Below the pieces are notes generated by a model. That model saw only the letters and a list, made by a program, of their open reading frames with translations. It searched no databases and was not told where the DNA came from. The position numbers and the translations under genes were made by a program. Below, piece after piece: positions 1 to 8,785 of a DNA stretch of 64,000 nt; position 1 is the first letter of the stretch, and every line of letters starts with the position of its first letter. Origin of the DNA: JARFPW01 sp035464655 (GTDB lineage: Bacteria > Gemmatimonadota > Gemmatimonadetes > Palauibacterales > Palauibacteraceae). The stretch is taken from NCBI GenBank assembly GCA_035464655.1, contig DATHRZ010000078.1:35228-99227 (forward strand). The letters are read 5' to 3'.

Positions 1-402
1 TCCGCTGGCGACCAGATACGAGAGGGCCGCGATCGCTACCACCCGGCGCTCCTGCGGCGCGGTCTCGCTGATCGTCTGCAGGACGACCTCGCTGACCCCA
101 CTCTCGAGCGCATCGGCGGCCACGGACAACTCGGCCTCGCCGGCGCCTTCGATTCCCGCCGTCTCGAAGGTAGAGGCAGCGCGAATCAGCGCATCGGTTC
201 GACGCTCGATCGCGCGCTCGATCACGTCCATCGGGACGCCCTTCGCACGGCCCTCGGCCATCTTGCTCTCGAGCAGCGATACCGGAATCCCGGCCGCCTC
301 GGCTCGTGCGAACGCCTCCGCCGTTCCTTCGGCTTCCTGGGCGAGCGCGGGCGCCGCGAGCAGCGCCAGCGTACCCACCACCATCGTCGTTCTCCGTAGC
401 AT
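1..402 (-). CDS. Secreted protein of unknown function, C-terminus beyond window
   Basis: An open frame starts at an ATG at 402 and runs off the left edge with no stop, so only the first 134 codons are visible. The N-terminus is a clear Sec signal peptide (MLRRTTMVVGTLALLAAPALA, then QEAEG). The rest is Ala/Glu-rich and predicted helical, with repeated acidic stretches such as LLESKMAEGRAKG and ESGVSEVVLQTISETA; I see no catalytic motif. It lies 95 bases downstream of the ECF sigma gene on the same strand, so it could be part of that transcript or a target of it. The function is not recognised. Confidence 0.7.
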   Translation of the reverse strand, partial: MLRRTTMVVGTLALLAAPALAQEAEGTAEAFARAEAAGIPVSLLESKMAEGRAKGVPMDVIERAIERRTDALIRAASTFETAGIEGAGEAELSVAADALESGVSEVVLQTISETAPQERRVVAIAALSYLVASG

Positions 403-497
403 CGTCCACTCCCGTCTTGCGTTCAACAGCCCGTCATCCATCGTTCGGAACCCACCATCCGCCTTCTACAGGATCGACGTGCGAAGGTCGTGAACCG

Positions 498-1055
498 TCA
501 CGTGCGGACCTCGTCTTCGAAATCCGAGAGCCGGGCCTGGAGCTCTTCCCGGGCTCGCTTGACGCGCATCTTCAGGGCGCTTTCAGAGGCGCCGAGCCGC
601 TCCGCCATCTGCGGGTAGGTAAGCGAGTGCTCGTGGTACAGAACGAAGGCTTCGCGCAGCAGCGGCGACAGCGACGCCACGGCCCGGAGGAGGGCGGCTC
701 GCAGGTCGGAGCGTTCAACGGCCTCGCTCGGATCCTCCCCGTCGGCCGGTAGCGCATCGAGATTCTCCGGGGCCGATGTGCGCGAGCGCGGGCTACGGAG
801 ATGATCGTGGCAGCGATTTCGAACAATGTGAAAGCACCACGAGGCGAAGCGCTCGGGACGCTCACAGGTCTCCAGCTTCTCGTACGCCGTGACGAAGCTG
901 TCCTGAACGACATCCTCGGCCGCGGCGCGGCTCGACAGCATCCGATCCGCATACCCGAGGTAGGCCTCCTGATAGCGCTCCACGAGACTGCGAAACGCCT
1001 CTCTGTCGCCGTTCAGCACGGCGGCGATCAGAACTTCGTCCGGAGGCCCGTTCAC
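498..1055 (-). CDS. ECF-family RNA polymerase sigma factor
   Basis: This is a sigma-70 family factor of extracytoplasmic-function size (185 aa from GTG 1055). Region 2 is seen at about residues 10-80 (REAFRSLVERYQEAYLGYA, then AEDVVQDSFVTAYEKL and FASWCFHIVRNRCHDHL). Region 4 is at about 120-175 (LSPLLREAFVLYHEHSLTY, ERLGASESALKMRVKRAREEL). I chose GTG 1055 over an ATG at 1130 because the GTG overlaps the stop of the preceding gene by four bases (GTGA), the usual coupling pattern in this window, and the upstream extension is not sigma-like. The gene is last of three, after a CBM48 anti-sigma-like protein and a CBM48 envelope protein; sigma usually precedes its anti-sigma, so the order is unusual. 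Confidence 0.9.
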   Translation of the reverse strand: MNGPPDEVLIAAVLNGDREAFRSLVERYQEAYLGYADRMLSSRAAAEDVVQDSFVTAYEKLETCERPERFASWCFHIVRNRCHDHLRSPRSRTSAPENLDALPADGEDPSEAVERSDLRAALLRAVASLSPLLREAFVLYHEHSLTYPQMAERLGASESALKMRVKRAREELQARLSDFEDEVRT

Positions 1056-2170
1056 GATACGATGAGGATCGCGACCCAACCGCCCATCCCGTCCGATCGG
1101 CGACCCGGAAACGACTCCGGAACGAACCATTCGCCCCTCTCGTCCACGAACGCGATCTCGTAGTAGCCGGGTTCCAGCTCGAGCGTGATCGTCCAGCTGC
1201 CACCCATCCGCGTCATCGGAAGGGGCTGCCAGCCATTGAAGGACCCGCCTACCGCGAGTGCGCCCGTGCCTGCGTCCACAGGTACCCGCAGACGAACTCC
1301 GCCCGAGTCGTATTCGGGCAGCGACTCGAGGCGTTCCCGCCCGGGTCGGTCGGCGAAGCGGTAGCGTAACGCTATCGACCAGGTCTGGCGGGCCGGCGTA
1401 TCGAACATGGGCTCACCCGAGGTTCGGCCGAAGTTGACCCGTGCGGTGAGTGTCTCGGAGAGGTCGAGCGACCCGCCCGCGTACCAGCCGGTCTCGCGGC
1501 GCTCGTCGCCCTCCCATCGGTCGAGACCGGCCCACAGGTACCCCTGATCGTGATCGAACACGAGACCGACCGACCCGTGGGGCAAGGTCTCGGCCTCCAG
1601 AAACAGCACTTCGGCCCTGACGCCGCTAGACAGGCGGCCTGCCGGGGCGAACCATACATCGGCGGCGGTCACGCCCGCGGTTCGTCCACTGGACGTTCCC
1701 GACACGCTCGTGCCGGCCGCCCGGGCGCCTCCTCCGAAGCGAGCCCGGAACGTCGCGCCCGATACCGCCAGGTACGGTTCCGCGACGAGTAGACCTCCCA
1801 CGCCCTCGACGTCCGCCAGCGGATCGTGATACGCGAACCCCCGGGCGAGCAGATCAGGCTGGAAACCTGGTCCTCGCCGCGCGCTGCCCACCAGAAACGG
1901 TGACGAGGCGACCTCGGCAAACCCCCACGTGAGATCCTCCGAAGGCCGGATCGGCACGCCGCCGATCAACTGTACTCGGGCGGCGTCCGTGAAGCCGGAC
2001 AATCCGAGCTGGAAACTCTGCACGGTTTCGGACGTACCGGCGTCTAGATCCTCCGAAGCCCCCCACGACCCGGAGACATACCATTGCGCTTCCGCCGGCG
2101 ACGCGGGGAAGAGCAGGAACAACGTTACGAAGGGGCCGACTGTTAGCAGCCCCTTCACGCCCCTATCCAA
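1052..2170 (-). CDS. Envelope protein with C-terminal CBM48 (glycogen-binding) domain
   Basis: The 372-aa protein has a signal peptide (residues 1-28, ending SPAEA before QW). A long region of alternating polar and hydrophobic strands (about 30-275) reads like an outer-membrane beta-barrel, with aromatic-rich strand ends. The C-terminus, from about residue 291, is an isoamylase N-terminal/AMPK-type CBM48 fold: GGSFNGWQPLPM, then GSWTITLELEPGYYEIAFVDE. This family binds alpha-glucans in other proteins; binding here is inferred. It sits 3 bases after the CBM48 anti-sigma-like gene and overlaps the sigma gene by 4 bases, so all three should be one transcript. The barrel assignment is by pattern only. 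Confidence 0.75.
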   Translation of the reverse strand: MDRGVKGLLTVGPFVTLFLLFPASPAEAQWYVSGSWGASEDLDAGTSETVQSFQLGLSGFTDAARVQLIGGVPIRPSEDLTWGFAEVASSPFLVGSARRGPGFQPDLLARGFAYHDPLADVEGVGGLLVAEPYLAVSGATFRARFGGGARAAGTSVSGTSSGRTAGVTAADVWFAPAGRLSSGVRAEVLFLEAETLPHGSVGLVFDHDQGYLWAGLDRWEGDERRETGWYAGGSLDLSETLTARVNFGRTSGEPMFDTPARQTWSIALRYRFADRPGRERLESLPEYDSGGVRLRVPVDAGTGALAVGGSFNGWQPLPMTRMGGSWTITLELEPGYYEIAFVDERGEWFVPESFPGRRSDGMGGWVAILIVS

Positions 2171-2173
2171 CCG

Positions 2174-2818
2174 TCAACCGTCCGCGAGGACCAACGACAT
2201 CCGGCTGTTGAATCCCCCGAAGCCGTCCGCCACGCGCGGCGCCGCCGGATCGACGACCCAGCGCTCCCCGTCTACGCGGAACGCATAGTCGTGAACACCC
2301 GGTCGTAGCGGCACATACGCCATCCAGCGACCGTCCGCCACCGGCGTGAGGGCGACGTCGGGGGACCAGTTCGAGAACGAGCCGGCCAGCTCGACCCGGC
2401 GCGCTTCGGGTGCGTCGATCTCGAAGCGGACGAACACCGCGGGCGGCTGTTCGGCGGACGCCGTCGAGGGAGACCCGACGTCCCACTGGAGACCGGCCAC
2501 GAGGACCAGCACGGCCGCTGCCGCGACGTAGACCGGACGCAACGTGAACGAAACCTGTCGTCTGTCGAGCAACCACTGCCCCATCCGGACGACCGTCGAT
2601 TGCCGGGGCTCGCTCGCGCCGGCGTGCTCGCCGATCCGTCGCATGACGGGCGTCGCCAGATCGACGTCACGGTATCTCGCGCCGTCGCCGCGCAACGCCG
2701 CGATGGCCTGCTCGATCCGCCGGGCCCGGACGGCCTCGTCGGGTGTGAGCTCCGACATGGGCAACTCGCCGTCCAGGTACAGGTGTATACGCTCGTTCAT
2801 GGCAGCATGCTCGTTCAT
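2174..2818 (-). CDS. Anti-sigma-like membrane protein with periplasmic CBM48 domain
   Basis: The 214-aa protein has a cytoplasmic N-terminus like anti-sigma factors (RIHLYLDGELPMSELTPDEA), without a visible zinc-binding Cys/His set. One membrane helix follows at about 92-112 (VYVAAAAVLVLVAGL). The C-terminal CBM48/early-set domain, about 128-214, is predicted to be outside the cytoplasm (VELAGSFSNWSPDVALTP, PGVHDYAFRVDGERWVVDP). The start at 2818 is favoured because GGAG lies 4-5 bases upstream; a second in-frame ATG at 2800 has no such site. It is the first gene of the three-gene operon ending in the ECF sigma factor. The role proposed is a sensor-type anti-sigma; that is inference. Confidence 0.75.
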   Translation of the reverse strand: MNEHAAMNERIHLYLDGELPMSELTPDEAVRARRIEQAIAALRGDGARYRDVDLATPVMRRIGEHAGASEPRQSTVVRMGQWLLDRRQVSFTLRPVYVAAAAVLVLVAGLQWDVGSPSTASAEQPPAVFVRFEIDAPEARRVELAGSFSNWSPDVALTPVADGRWMAYVPLRPGVHDYAFRVDGERWVVDPAAPRVADGFGGFNSRMSLVLADG

Positions 2819-2844
2819 CTGCTCCGCCCGCTCCGCTCGTTCAT
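2815..2844 (-). CDS. Possible 9-residue leader peptide upstream of the CBM48 anti-sigma gene
   Basis: Reading leftward, the sequence ATGAACGAG occurs three times, with ATGs at 2844, 2818 and 2800. The first opens a tiny frame, MNERSGRSR, whose TGA overlaps the ATG of the next gene (ATGA at 2815-2818). The overlap would let ribosomes terminating on the leader restart at the anti-sigma gene. The repetition may instead be a local duplication without function. There is only a weak AAGG next to the leader ATG. Confidence 0.25.
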   Translation of the reverse strand: MNERSGRSR

Positions 2845-2994
2845 CCTTATGGTTATGATGTGCGTATGAATGTGAGTAGTCGACGATCGTTCGGCGTCCG
2901 GCATCGGGCGTCCGACGTCCGACCGATGATACGGTCGGATCCGTATGATCGACGTGCGAGAGCGGCGCACCGTCACATGGAAGGGATGATGAGC

Positions 2995-4371
2995 ATGCGC
3001 AAGTCTGGCTGGTGGACGGGGGTCGCGGTGGCGATCGCCCTGGTGAGCGTACACCCGGGAGTGCCCGCCGCGATCGGACAGGACCTCGGGACGCACGCCT
3101 TCGTGGACGTCACCGTGGTACCGATGGATCGAGACCGCGTGCTCGAGAACCAGACGGTACTGGTCGATGGCGATCGGATCACGCGGGTCGGTGCCGCGGC
3201 CGAGGTCGAGATTCCGGAAGGCACCGTCCGGATCGAGGGCAACGGCCTGTATCTCATGCCCGGGCTGGCCGAGATGCACGCCCACATCCCGGGCTCGAAC
3301 GCGCCGCGGGCCTACCTCGAGAACACCCTGTTCCTCTACCTGGCGAACGGCATCACCACGATCCGCGGAATGCTCGGCGAACCCGCCCATCTCGAGCTCC
3401 GTGAACAGGCGCAGCGCGGCGAGATCCTGTCCCCGCGAATCTACACGTCGGGACCGAGCCTCAACGGCAACAGCGTCGACTCGCCGGAACGGGCCCGCGA
3501 GATGGTGCTGGCGCAGGCAGAAGCCGGCTACGACTTCCTGAAGCTCCACCCGGGCCTGTCGCGCGCCGCGTTCGACGCGATCGACGCGACGGCCGACGAG
3601 GTGGGGATGCCGTTCGCCGGGCACGTGTCGCTGGACGTGGGTCTGGCCCGAACGCTCGAGGCCGGGCAGGCGACGATCGATCACCTGGACGGGTACGTCG
3701 AGGCGATGGCGGGGCCGCCCCATGCGCAGAGTTCGCAGTTCTTCGGGCTGAACCTGGTCGGCGAGGCGGACCTCGACGAGCTGCCCCGGCTGGTCGGAGA
3801 AACCGTCGAGGCCGGGGTCTGGAACGTGCCGACACAGGCGCTGTTCCCCGACTTCCTCGGCGACCCCGACGAACTGTTGCGGCGGCCCGAACTGCGCTAC
3901 GTGTCGGCCCAACAGGCCCAGCAGTGGGCGGGTAGCGTGCGCCAGATGACCTCGAACCCGTCGTTCTCGGCGGACGACGGCCGGCGCTTCCTCGAACTCA
4001 GGCGCCGCGTCCTGAAGTCACTGCACGACGCCGGCGCGGGTATCTTGCTCGGCAGCGACGCCCCGCAGGTGTTCAACGTGCCCGGATTCTCGATGCACGA
4101 GGAGCTGGCCGAGTATGTGCGAGCCGGCCTCAGCCCGTTCGAGGCGCTACGCACGGGCACCGTCGAGGTCGCCCGATTCTACGGGGTGGACGACGAACGC
4201 GGCACCGTGGCCGAAGGAATGGTGGCGGATCTGGTGCTCGTACGCGGAAATCCGCTCGAAGACGTGGGCAATGTCCGGGAGCCGGCCGGCGTCATGCTGC
4301 GCGGCCGTTGGCTGCCGGGCGATCAGATCGAACAGCGCCTCGAGGAGATCGCGACGGCCTATGGCAATTGA
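2995..4371 (+). CDS. Secreted metal-dependent amidohydrolase (imidazolonepropionase-like)
   Basis: The product is 458 aa. Of several nearby ATGs (2977, 2986, 2989, 2995), 2995 is preferred: AAGGG at 2981-2985 is spaced correctly and the protein then opens with a short signal peptide (RKSGWWTGVAVAIALVSVHPG). The amidohydrolase fold is marked by MHAHIPG (metal ligands H95 and H97), FLKLHPG (K183, candidate carboxylated lysine), AGHVS (H210), DHLDGY (H230) and LLGSDAP (D355, catalytic aspartate). The family hydrolyses amide or ester bonds in small cyclic or dipeptide substrates; the substrate is not predictable here. A lipocalin gene overlaps its 3' end by 11 bases, suggesting joint expression. 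The gene is divergent from the CBM48 operon. Confidence 0.88.
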   Translation: MRKSGWWTGVAVAIALVSVHPGVPAAIGQDLGTHAFVDVTVVPMDRDRVLENQTVLVDGDRITRVGAAAEVEIPEGTVRIEGNGLYLMPGLAEMHAHIPGSNAPRAYLENTLFLYLANGITTIRGMLGEPAHLELREQAQRGEILSPRIYTSGPSLNGNSVDSPERAREMVLAQAEAGYDFLKLHPGLSRAAFDAIDATADEVGMPFAGHVSLDVGLARTLEAGQATIDHLDGYVEAMAGPPHAQSSQFFGLNLVGEADLDELPRLVGETVEAGVWNVPTQALFPDFLGDPDELLRRPELRYVSAQQAQQWAGSVRQMTSNPSFSADDGRRFLELRRRVLKSLHDAGAGILLGSDAPQVFNVPGFSMHEELAEYVRAGLSPFEALRTGTVEVARFYGVDDERGTVAEGMVADLVLVRGNPLEDVGNVREPAGVMLRGRWLPGDQIEQRLEEIATAYGN

Positions 4372-4984
4372 GCCCCGGGCGCCGACGAGGACGCTCCACC
4401 GACGCGACACGCCGGGCGCCCTGTTCGCGGCGCTGACGGCGAGCCTCCTCGCGCTTACCGGACCGGAGGTCACGATGGCCCAGAATGCGCCCGGCAGCGA
4501 GCCCGAGACGGTCGAGCACGTCGATCTCGCTCGCTACATGGGAACCTGGTACGAGTTCGCCCGCCTGCCCAATCGCTTCCAGTCGCAGTGCGTGCGCAAC
4601 GTGACGGCACGGTATACGCTGCGGGACGACGGGAAGGTGAAGGTCGTCAACCGCTGCGAGACGGAGGCGGGCCGCCTCGACGAGGCGACCGGCATCGCCC
4701 GTGTCGTTGACGAGGTGACGAACGCGAAGCTCGAAGTCAGCTTCGTGCGGATTCTCGGCTTCTCCCTGTTCTGGGGCGACTACTGGGTCATCGGCCTTGG
4801 CGACGACTACGAGTGGGCCGTGGTCGGCCACCCGAACCGCGAGTACGGCTGGCTGCTCGTCCGGGACCCCGAGGTGAGCGAGGAGATGGCCGACGAGATG
4901 TTTTTCGTCCTCGAGTCCCGCGGCTACCGGCACGACGACTTCGTGCTGACGCCGCACGACGGGTCGGCGCGCCCGCCCGACTGA
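4361..4984 (+). CDS. Lipocalin family protein (Blc-like)
   Basis: The product is 207 aa from the ATG at 4361, which lies inside the end of the amidohydrolase gene. A hydrophobic stretch (LFAALTASLLALTG) suggests export. The lipocalin signature GxW follows (ARYMGTWYEFARLPNRFQ), then the conserved Cys of bacterial lipocalins (SQC) and NVTARYTLRDDG. Later motifs YWVIGLGDDYEWAVVG and REYGWLLVRDPEV match the Blc/apolipoprotein D type. Such proteins bind lipids or hydrophobic small molecules in the envelope. There is no lipobox cysteine at the signal cleavage region, so it is probably periplasmic rather than lipid-anchored. An internal ATG at 4474 would remove the signal peptide. Confidence 0.88.
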   Translation: MAIEPRAPTRTLHRRDTPGALFAALTASLLALTGPEVTMAQNAPGSEPETVEHVDLARYMGTWYEFARLPNRFQSQCVRNVTARYTLRDDGKVKVVNRCETEAGRLDEATGIARVVDEVTNAKLEVSFVRILGFSLFWGDYWVIGLGDDYEWAVVGHPNREYGWLLVRDPEVSEEMADEMFFVLESRGYRHDDFVLTPHDGSARPPD

Positions 4985-4988
4985 GCTC

Positions 4989-7214
4989 CTAGTCCGCGCC
5001 GAGCAGATCCTGGCGCGGCCGTGCGTTGTGCACCAAGAGCACGGTGCCGACCGTGTCCACCAGCCCTTGCAGCCGCTCGCCGTATGCGGCGGCGGCTCCC
5101 CGCTCGGGTTTCTGCATCCCGAGCAGGGTCAGGTCGGTCGTTCGGCTGTGCGTCGATATGAGCTGGGCGAGCGGCCGCGACGGGTCCGCCCGCACGATGA
5201 TCTCGGGCGTCGCTTCGACCCGCACGTCCTCGAGCAGGCCCTCCATGTGCCGGCGGGAGGGCTCTATGCCCTCCTCGGACTCGACCACACGCAGTACGCG
5301 CAGGGTCGCGTTCCCCCACACGCCGTTGAGGCGGATCACGTGAGCGAGGAGCAGCATGAGATCGGCATTGCCGCCGCGTCCGCCCCACCAGACGTCGATC
5401 GACGTTCGATCCCCGAACCCGCGCTCTTCATCCATGTGCAGGAACATCGTCGACTTTCCCAGATCCGTCATGTCGCGCATCACTCGAAGAATGGTCGCGC
5501 GGCCCTCGGGCGTGCGGCTCCAGCCCATCAGTACGCTGTTGGCTTCCAGCTGCCCGATCCCGTGTGCCTGGACGACAGAAACCGCTCCCTCGGCGAAATC
5601 GCGGACGATCTGCGCCTCGGCGAACGCAGCCATCCGCCGATCCTGGATGTACGTGCGAATGCGATTCTGGGCGGTATCGCGGAGCGACGGCTTGCTAATC
5701 TGGTCGACGGCGCCCGTGATGAGCTGCGAAAACGTGACGATCCCGCGGCCGCGACCCAGCCATTCCGCCAGCGTGACGAGATGCTCGCGGTTGTGAGGCT
5801 GTCCGGTGAACACCATCAGGTTCGGACGCCAGTTGCGGACGTCCGTCTCGACGGGCTGCCGCTCGAGATTCAAGAGCGAGTAGCGCGCGAGCGACGTCCA
5901 GATCCCGTTGCGCACGTCGCCCCACGAGCTTCCCATGCTGCGCCGGCTGAGTCCGAAGAATATGCCGTACGAGATGAGGATCGCGCCGATCGTGGCCGGG
6001 GCGTGGATCAGGAACATCGCCCCGTAGCAGCCCGCCGCGCCGGCCAGCGACACCCACAGGGGCACGTTGAAGCGCGGCCGAAAGCTCGGGTTGCCGACCA
6101 TCCGCTCGATCGCGCCGACCAGGTTCACCATGCCGTACGTGTTCAGGAAGAACATGGTGATGATCGGCGCGACGAAGTTCAGATCGCCCATCCAAATGAC
6201 CCCTACGGCGATCGCGCCGGTGATCAGCACGGCCATCCTTGGCTCGGTCGGGCTGCCGAGGTTGCCGGCGATCCAGCGAGGAACGACACGGTCCTTCGAC
6301 ACCGCCTGCAGGGTCCGAGGCGCCGCGAGCACGCTCCCGAGGGCGGAGGAGAGGGTCGACGCGGCGACGCCGGCGATGATCAGGGCCGGCACGCTGGCGA
6401 TCTCCTGCATGGAATAGGGATTGGCGATCAGCTCGTCGGCCGGCAGCTGGTAGGCGAACCACAGGGCGGCCGCCACGTAGACGGTCGCCGTGAGAAGGAT
6501 CGACGTGATCGTGCCGATCGGGATGCTCTTGCTCGGATCCTTCAGGTCGCCGGACAGGCTGATCCCCACCTCGATGCCCGTCACGGCGGGGAAGAACACG
6601 GCAAAGACCACCCAGAAGCTGATCCCCTCGGAATACTGCGGCACGAGGTTCGGCTCGATCGTCTCGCCCCAACCGCCGGTGAAGAACGAGATCAGCGCCA
6701 GCACGAGTACCGCGAGGATGAAGAACTGGAGTTTCAGGGCGAAATCAGCCCCCACCCATGCGATCACGACGAACACGGCCGCGACGACCGTGGCCACGAC
6801 CCTCGGGTCGAGGGCGGCCACGAACTCGAAGGACGCCATCGCCTCGGTGAAGCCGATGATGTAAAACGCGACCGAGATCGCCTGCGAGAAATAGAGCGGA
6901 ATGCCGATCGCTCCACCGATCTCGAGTCCGAGGGAGCGGGAGATCAGGAAGTAGTTGCCCCCGGCCTTCACGTCCATCGACGTCGCGATGGCCGACAGCG
7001 ACAGGCCGGTGAGGAACGAGATCGCGTTCGCGATCAAGATGATGAACAGCGCGCCGTAGAAGCCGGCCTGGCCGACGACCCATCCGGTCCGCAGGAACAG
7101 GATGATGCCCAGAATTGTCAGGACGTTCGGGGTGAACACCCCTGCGAACGTCCCGAACCGCGCGGTCGTCGCCTGACCCGCGGACACGGACCTCGTCGTC
7201 GCCGAATCCGTCAT
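4989..7214 (-). CDS. SLC12-type cation/chloride cotransporter family permease
   Basis: The 741-aa protein opens with the SLC12/APC signature near residues 19-52 (FGTFAGVFTPNVLTILGII, then LFLRTGWVVGQAGFYGAL). About twelve membrane helices follow to roughly residue 430, including KAGGNYFLISRSLGLEIGGA and FFPAVTGIEVGISLSGDLKD. The last 300 residues are a soluble domain resembling the cytoplasmic C-terminus of eukaryotic NKCC/KCC proteins (VFTGQPHNREHLVTLAEW). Bacterial members are less studied, and the transported ion or amino acid cannot be assigned. The preceding gene on the strand is a small DUF2269-like membrane protein 14 bases away, so the two are likely co-transcribed. The 3' end faces the lipocalin gene 4 bases away. 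Confidence 0.88.
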   Translation of the reverse strand: MTDSATTRSVSAGQATTARFGTFAGVFTPNVLTILGIILFLRTGWVVGQAGFYGALFIILIANAISFLTGLSLSAIATSMDVKAGGNYFLISRSLGLEIGGAIGIPLYFSQAISVAFYIIGFTEAMASFEFVAALDPRVVATVVAAVFVVIAWVGADFALKLQFFILAVLVLALISFFTGGWGETIEPNLVPQYSEGISFWVVFAVFFPAVTGIEVGISLSGDLKDPSKSIPIGTITSILLTATVYVAAALWFAYQLPADELIANPYSMQEIASVPALIIAGVAASTLSSALGSVLAAPRTLQAVSKDRVVPRWIAGNLGSPTEPRMAVLITGAIAVGVIWMGDLNFVAPIITMFFLNTYGMVNLVGAIERMVGNPSFRPRFNVPLWVSLAGAAGCYGAMFLIHAPATIGAILISYGIFFGLSRRSMGSSWGDVRNGIWTSLARYSLLNLERQPVETDVRNWRPNLMVFTGQPHNREHLVTLAEWLGRGRGIVTFSQLITGAVDQISKPSLRDTAQNRIRTYIQDRRMAAFAEAQIVRDFAEGAVSVVQAHGIGQLEANSVLMGWSRTPEGRATILRVMRDMTDLGKSTMFLHMDEERGFGDRTSIDVWWGGRGGNADLMLLLAHVIRLNGVWGNATLRVLRVVESEEGIEPSRRHMEGLLEDVRVEATPEIIVRADPSRPLAQLISTHSRTTDLTLLGMQKPERGAAAAYGERLQGLVDTVGTVLLVHNARPRQDLLGAD

Positions 7215-7228
7215 CTACGCTACGCCGT

Positions 7229-7708
7229 TCAGAATCCGGGCAGGGGAGGACGATATGTCATCAGGAGGACAGAACCCAGCGGCCCGGCGATCGCGATCAG
7301 CGTCCACGACCACCAGTAGCGGTACAGAAGGTCGTATTCCTTCCACGGAACTTCGGCGCCGGTTCCCGAACCGACGAGCTCCTGCAGGTCGCGCTGAAGG
7401 CCCGCACGGACGGTCGCGAGTACGACGAGCCCCATGCCGAGCAGGCCGATCGCCCACACGACCCAGCCGGTGCCGAAGATCGACAGCTCCATGCGAAGCG
7501 CCGCCACGACCCCGCCGATGACGATGCCGAGGGCGCCGGGAAGCGTGAACCACAGATCAGACCGCCGGATGCTTTCGAACGTGTGCGCGACCACGACCGG
7601 GTCTCGCGAGCGGCTCGCCTGGGCGGCCCAGAACAGGCTGGTCGCCAGATTCCCCAGGAACAGGACGATCGCCAGCACGTGGAACAGCCTCCACTCCAAG
7701 GGTCCCAT
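7229..7708 (-). CDS. DUF2269-like four-helix membrane protein
   Basis: The product is 159 aa from the ATG at 7708, chosen because GGGAGGGAAG stands directly upstream; an ATG about 28 codons earlier lacks a site and adds a non-conserved tail. Helices are visible at about 8-28 (LFHVLAIVLFLGNLATSLFWA), 55-75 (LPGALGIVIGGVVAALRM), 82-102 (GTGWVVWAIGLLGMGLVVLA) and near the C-terminus (WSWTLIAIAGPLGSVLLM). The pattern matches predicted integral membrane proteins of DUF2269 type, for which no reaction is known. It is 14 bases upstream of the SLC12-type transporter and may be an accessory subunit. Confidence 0.7.
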   Translation of the reverse strand: MGPLEWRLFHVLAIVLFLGNLATSLFWAAQASRSRDPVVVAHTFESIRRSDLWFTLPGALGIVIGGVVAALRMELSIFGTGWVVWAIGLLGMGLVVLATVRAGLQRDLQELVGSGTGAEVPWKEYDLLYRYWWSWTLIAIAGPLGSVLLMTYRPPLPGF

Positions 7709-7818
7709 CGCTTCCCTCCCCTGACACTTAGCCTTCGTTATCGGCCGGTGCGACGGGGGAGAAGCTATCGGCATGACGGGCGGACTCGCCATACAGGGGC
7801 CGTCCAGCGGCCCCTCGC

Positions 7819-8544
7819 TCAGCCGATGGGCGCCGGATCCTCACCGGTGCGAGTGGGCCACGGCTGGCGAATCCGCATGGGGGCCGTCGCTCGAAACCGG
7901 GCACGCTGCCATGCGTGCAGCCGCCAGACGGAGACGGCTGCCGCCACGCCGAGCGGCGCGGCGACGACCCCGGCGACTGCCGTCCCCCAGGCGGCCGCGT
8001 ATAGCTCGCCGTAGGAGACGGCCCACACGTCGGCCTGAAGCGCGAGCACAGACGTCAGCAGGAAACACAGCCAGAGCGTCCACCACAGCGACAGCAGGTG
8101 CGGGACGGAGGCGGCTTGCCAGTCTTCGATGTGATCGGGATGGGAGGCCCGGAACAGCTCGCGCAGCACATCCAGCGGCTTCCAGAATTGCACGACGGGA
8201 ACGAAGAACCATGCGACGGACGCCCCCGGCCCAAAGCGCATGCCGGAGGCCGAGAGCGCGTGTGCGTTGGCGTTCATCGTGTGGATCCAGCGAAGGAACA
8301 GCCCGGCCGCGAGCACGAAGACCAACAGTTGCAGCCCACCAACGAACGCGCGCCGGTTCTCGTCGGCGGTGAGCTCGTTCGCATACACGTGACCGGCGGC
8401 GAGCGCGCGTTCCAGCAGGGCGATCTCGAGGAAAGTCGACCATATGCCGACCTCGGCGAGGACGACGAAAATCGCCAGAACCGCGATCAGGCTGAGCGTG
8501 AGACGGGTCGAGTCCCGGTAAGCGCGAACGGTCCTGCCAGACAT
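7819..8544 (-). CDS. DUF4328 domain membrane protein
   Basis: The 241-aa protein has about six membrane helices. The middle holds the DUF4328 pattern: LRWIHTMNANAHALSASGM, then RFGPGASVAWFFVPVVQFWK and PLDVLRELFRAS, followed by a helix-rich C-terminal half. The family has no known biochemical role. It stands alone: 110 bases separate it from the DUF2269-like gene downstream, and upstream lies a 241-base gap (8545-8785) in which I find no gene. I see no clear Shine-Dalgarno sequence for the ATG at 8544. Confidence 0.75.
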   Translation of the reverse strand: MSGRTVRAYRDSTRLTLSLIAVLAIFVVLAEVGIWSTFLEIALLERALAAGHVYANELTADENRRAFVGGLQLLVFVLAAGLFLRWIHTMNANAHALSASGMRFGPGASVAWFFVPVVQFWKPLDVLRELFRASHPDHIEDWQAASVPHLLSLWWTLWLCFLLTSVLALQADVWAVSYGELYAAAWGTAVAGVVAAPLGVAAAVSVWRLHAWQRARFRATAPMRIRQPWPTRTGEDPAPIG

Positions 8545-8785
8545 AATGCCTCCGTGCGGACGTGATCTCCCACCGTGTCAGCCTGCACGTTTCACGCCGA
8601 CGCGCGGAGGGCGCGCCGATGGCGATCAGGGGCGGTTCTGTCCTCCATCCGTCGACACTTTTTTCAGTCCGGCCACGTTCAGCGTGGTGCTCGTGAGGAG
8701 CATCGTCGGGACGACCCCGACCAGCGCCACCGGAACGCTGGACATGACGATGAGCGTTGGGGCGCCCGACCGACCCCGGGCGTCG

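Noticed and set aside
5028..7319. Long plus-strand open frame across the SLC12-type gene
   Set aside because: The translation is rich in Arg, His, Asp and Gly without any domain, typical of antisense frames in GC-rich DNA, while the minus strand encodes a clear transporter.
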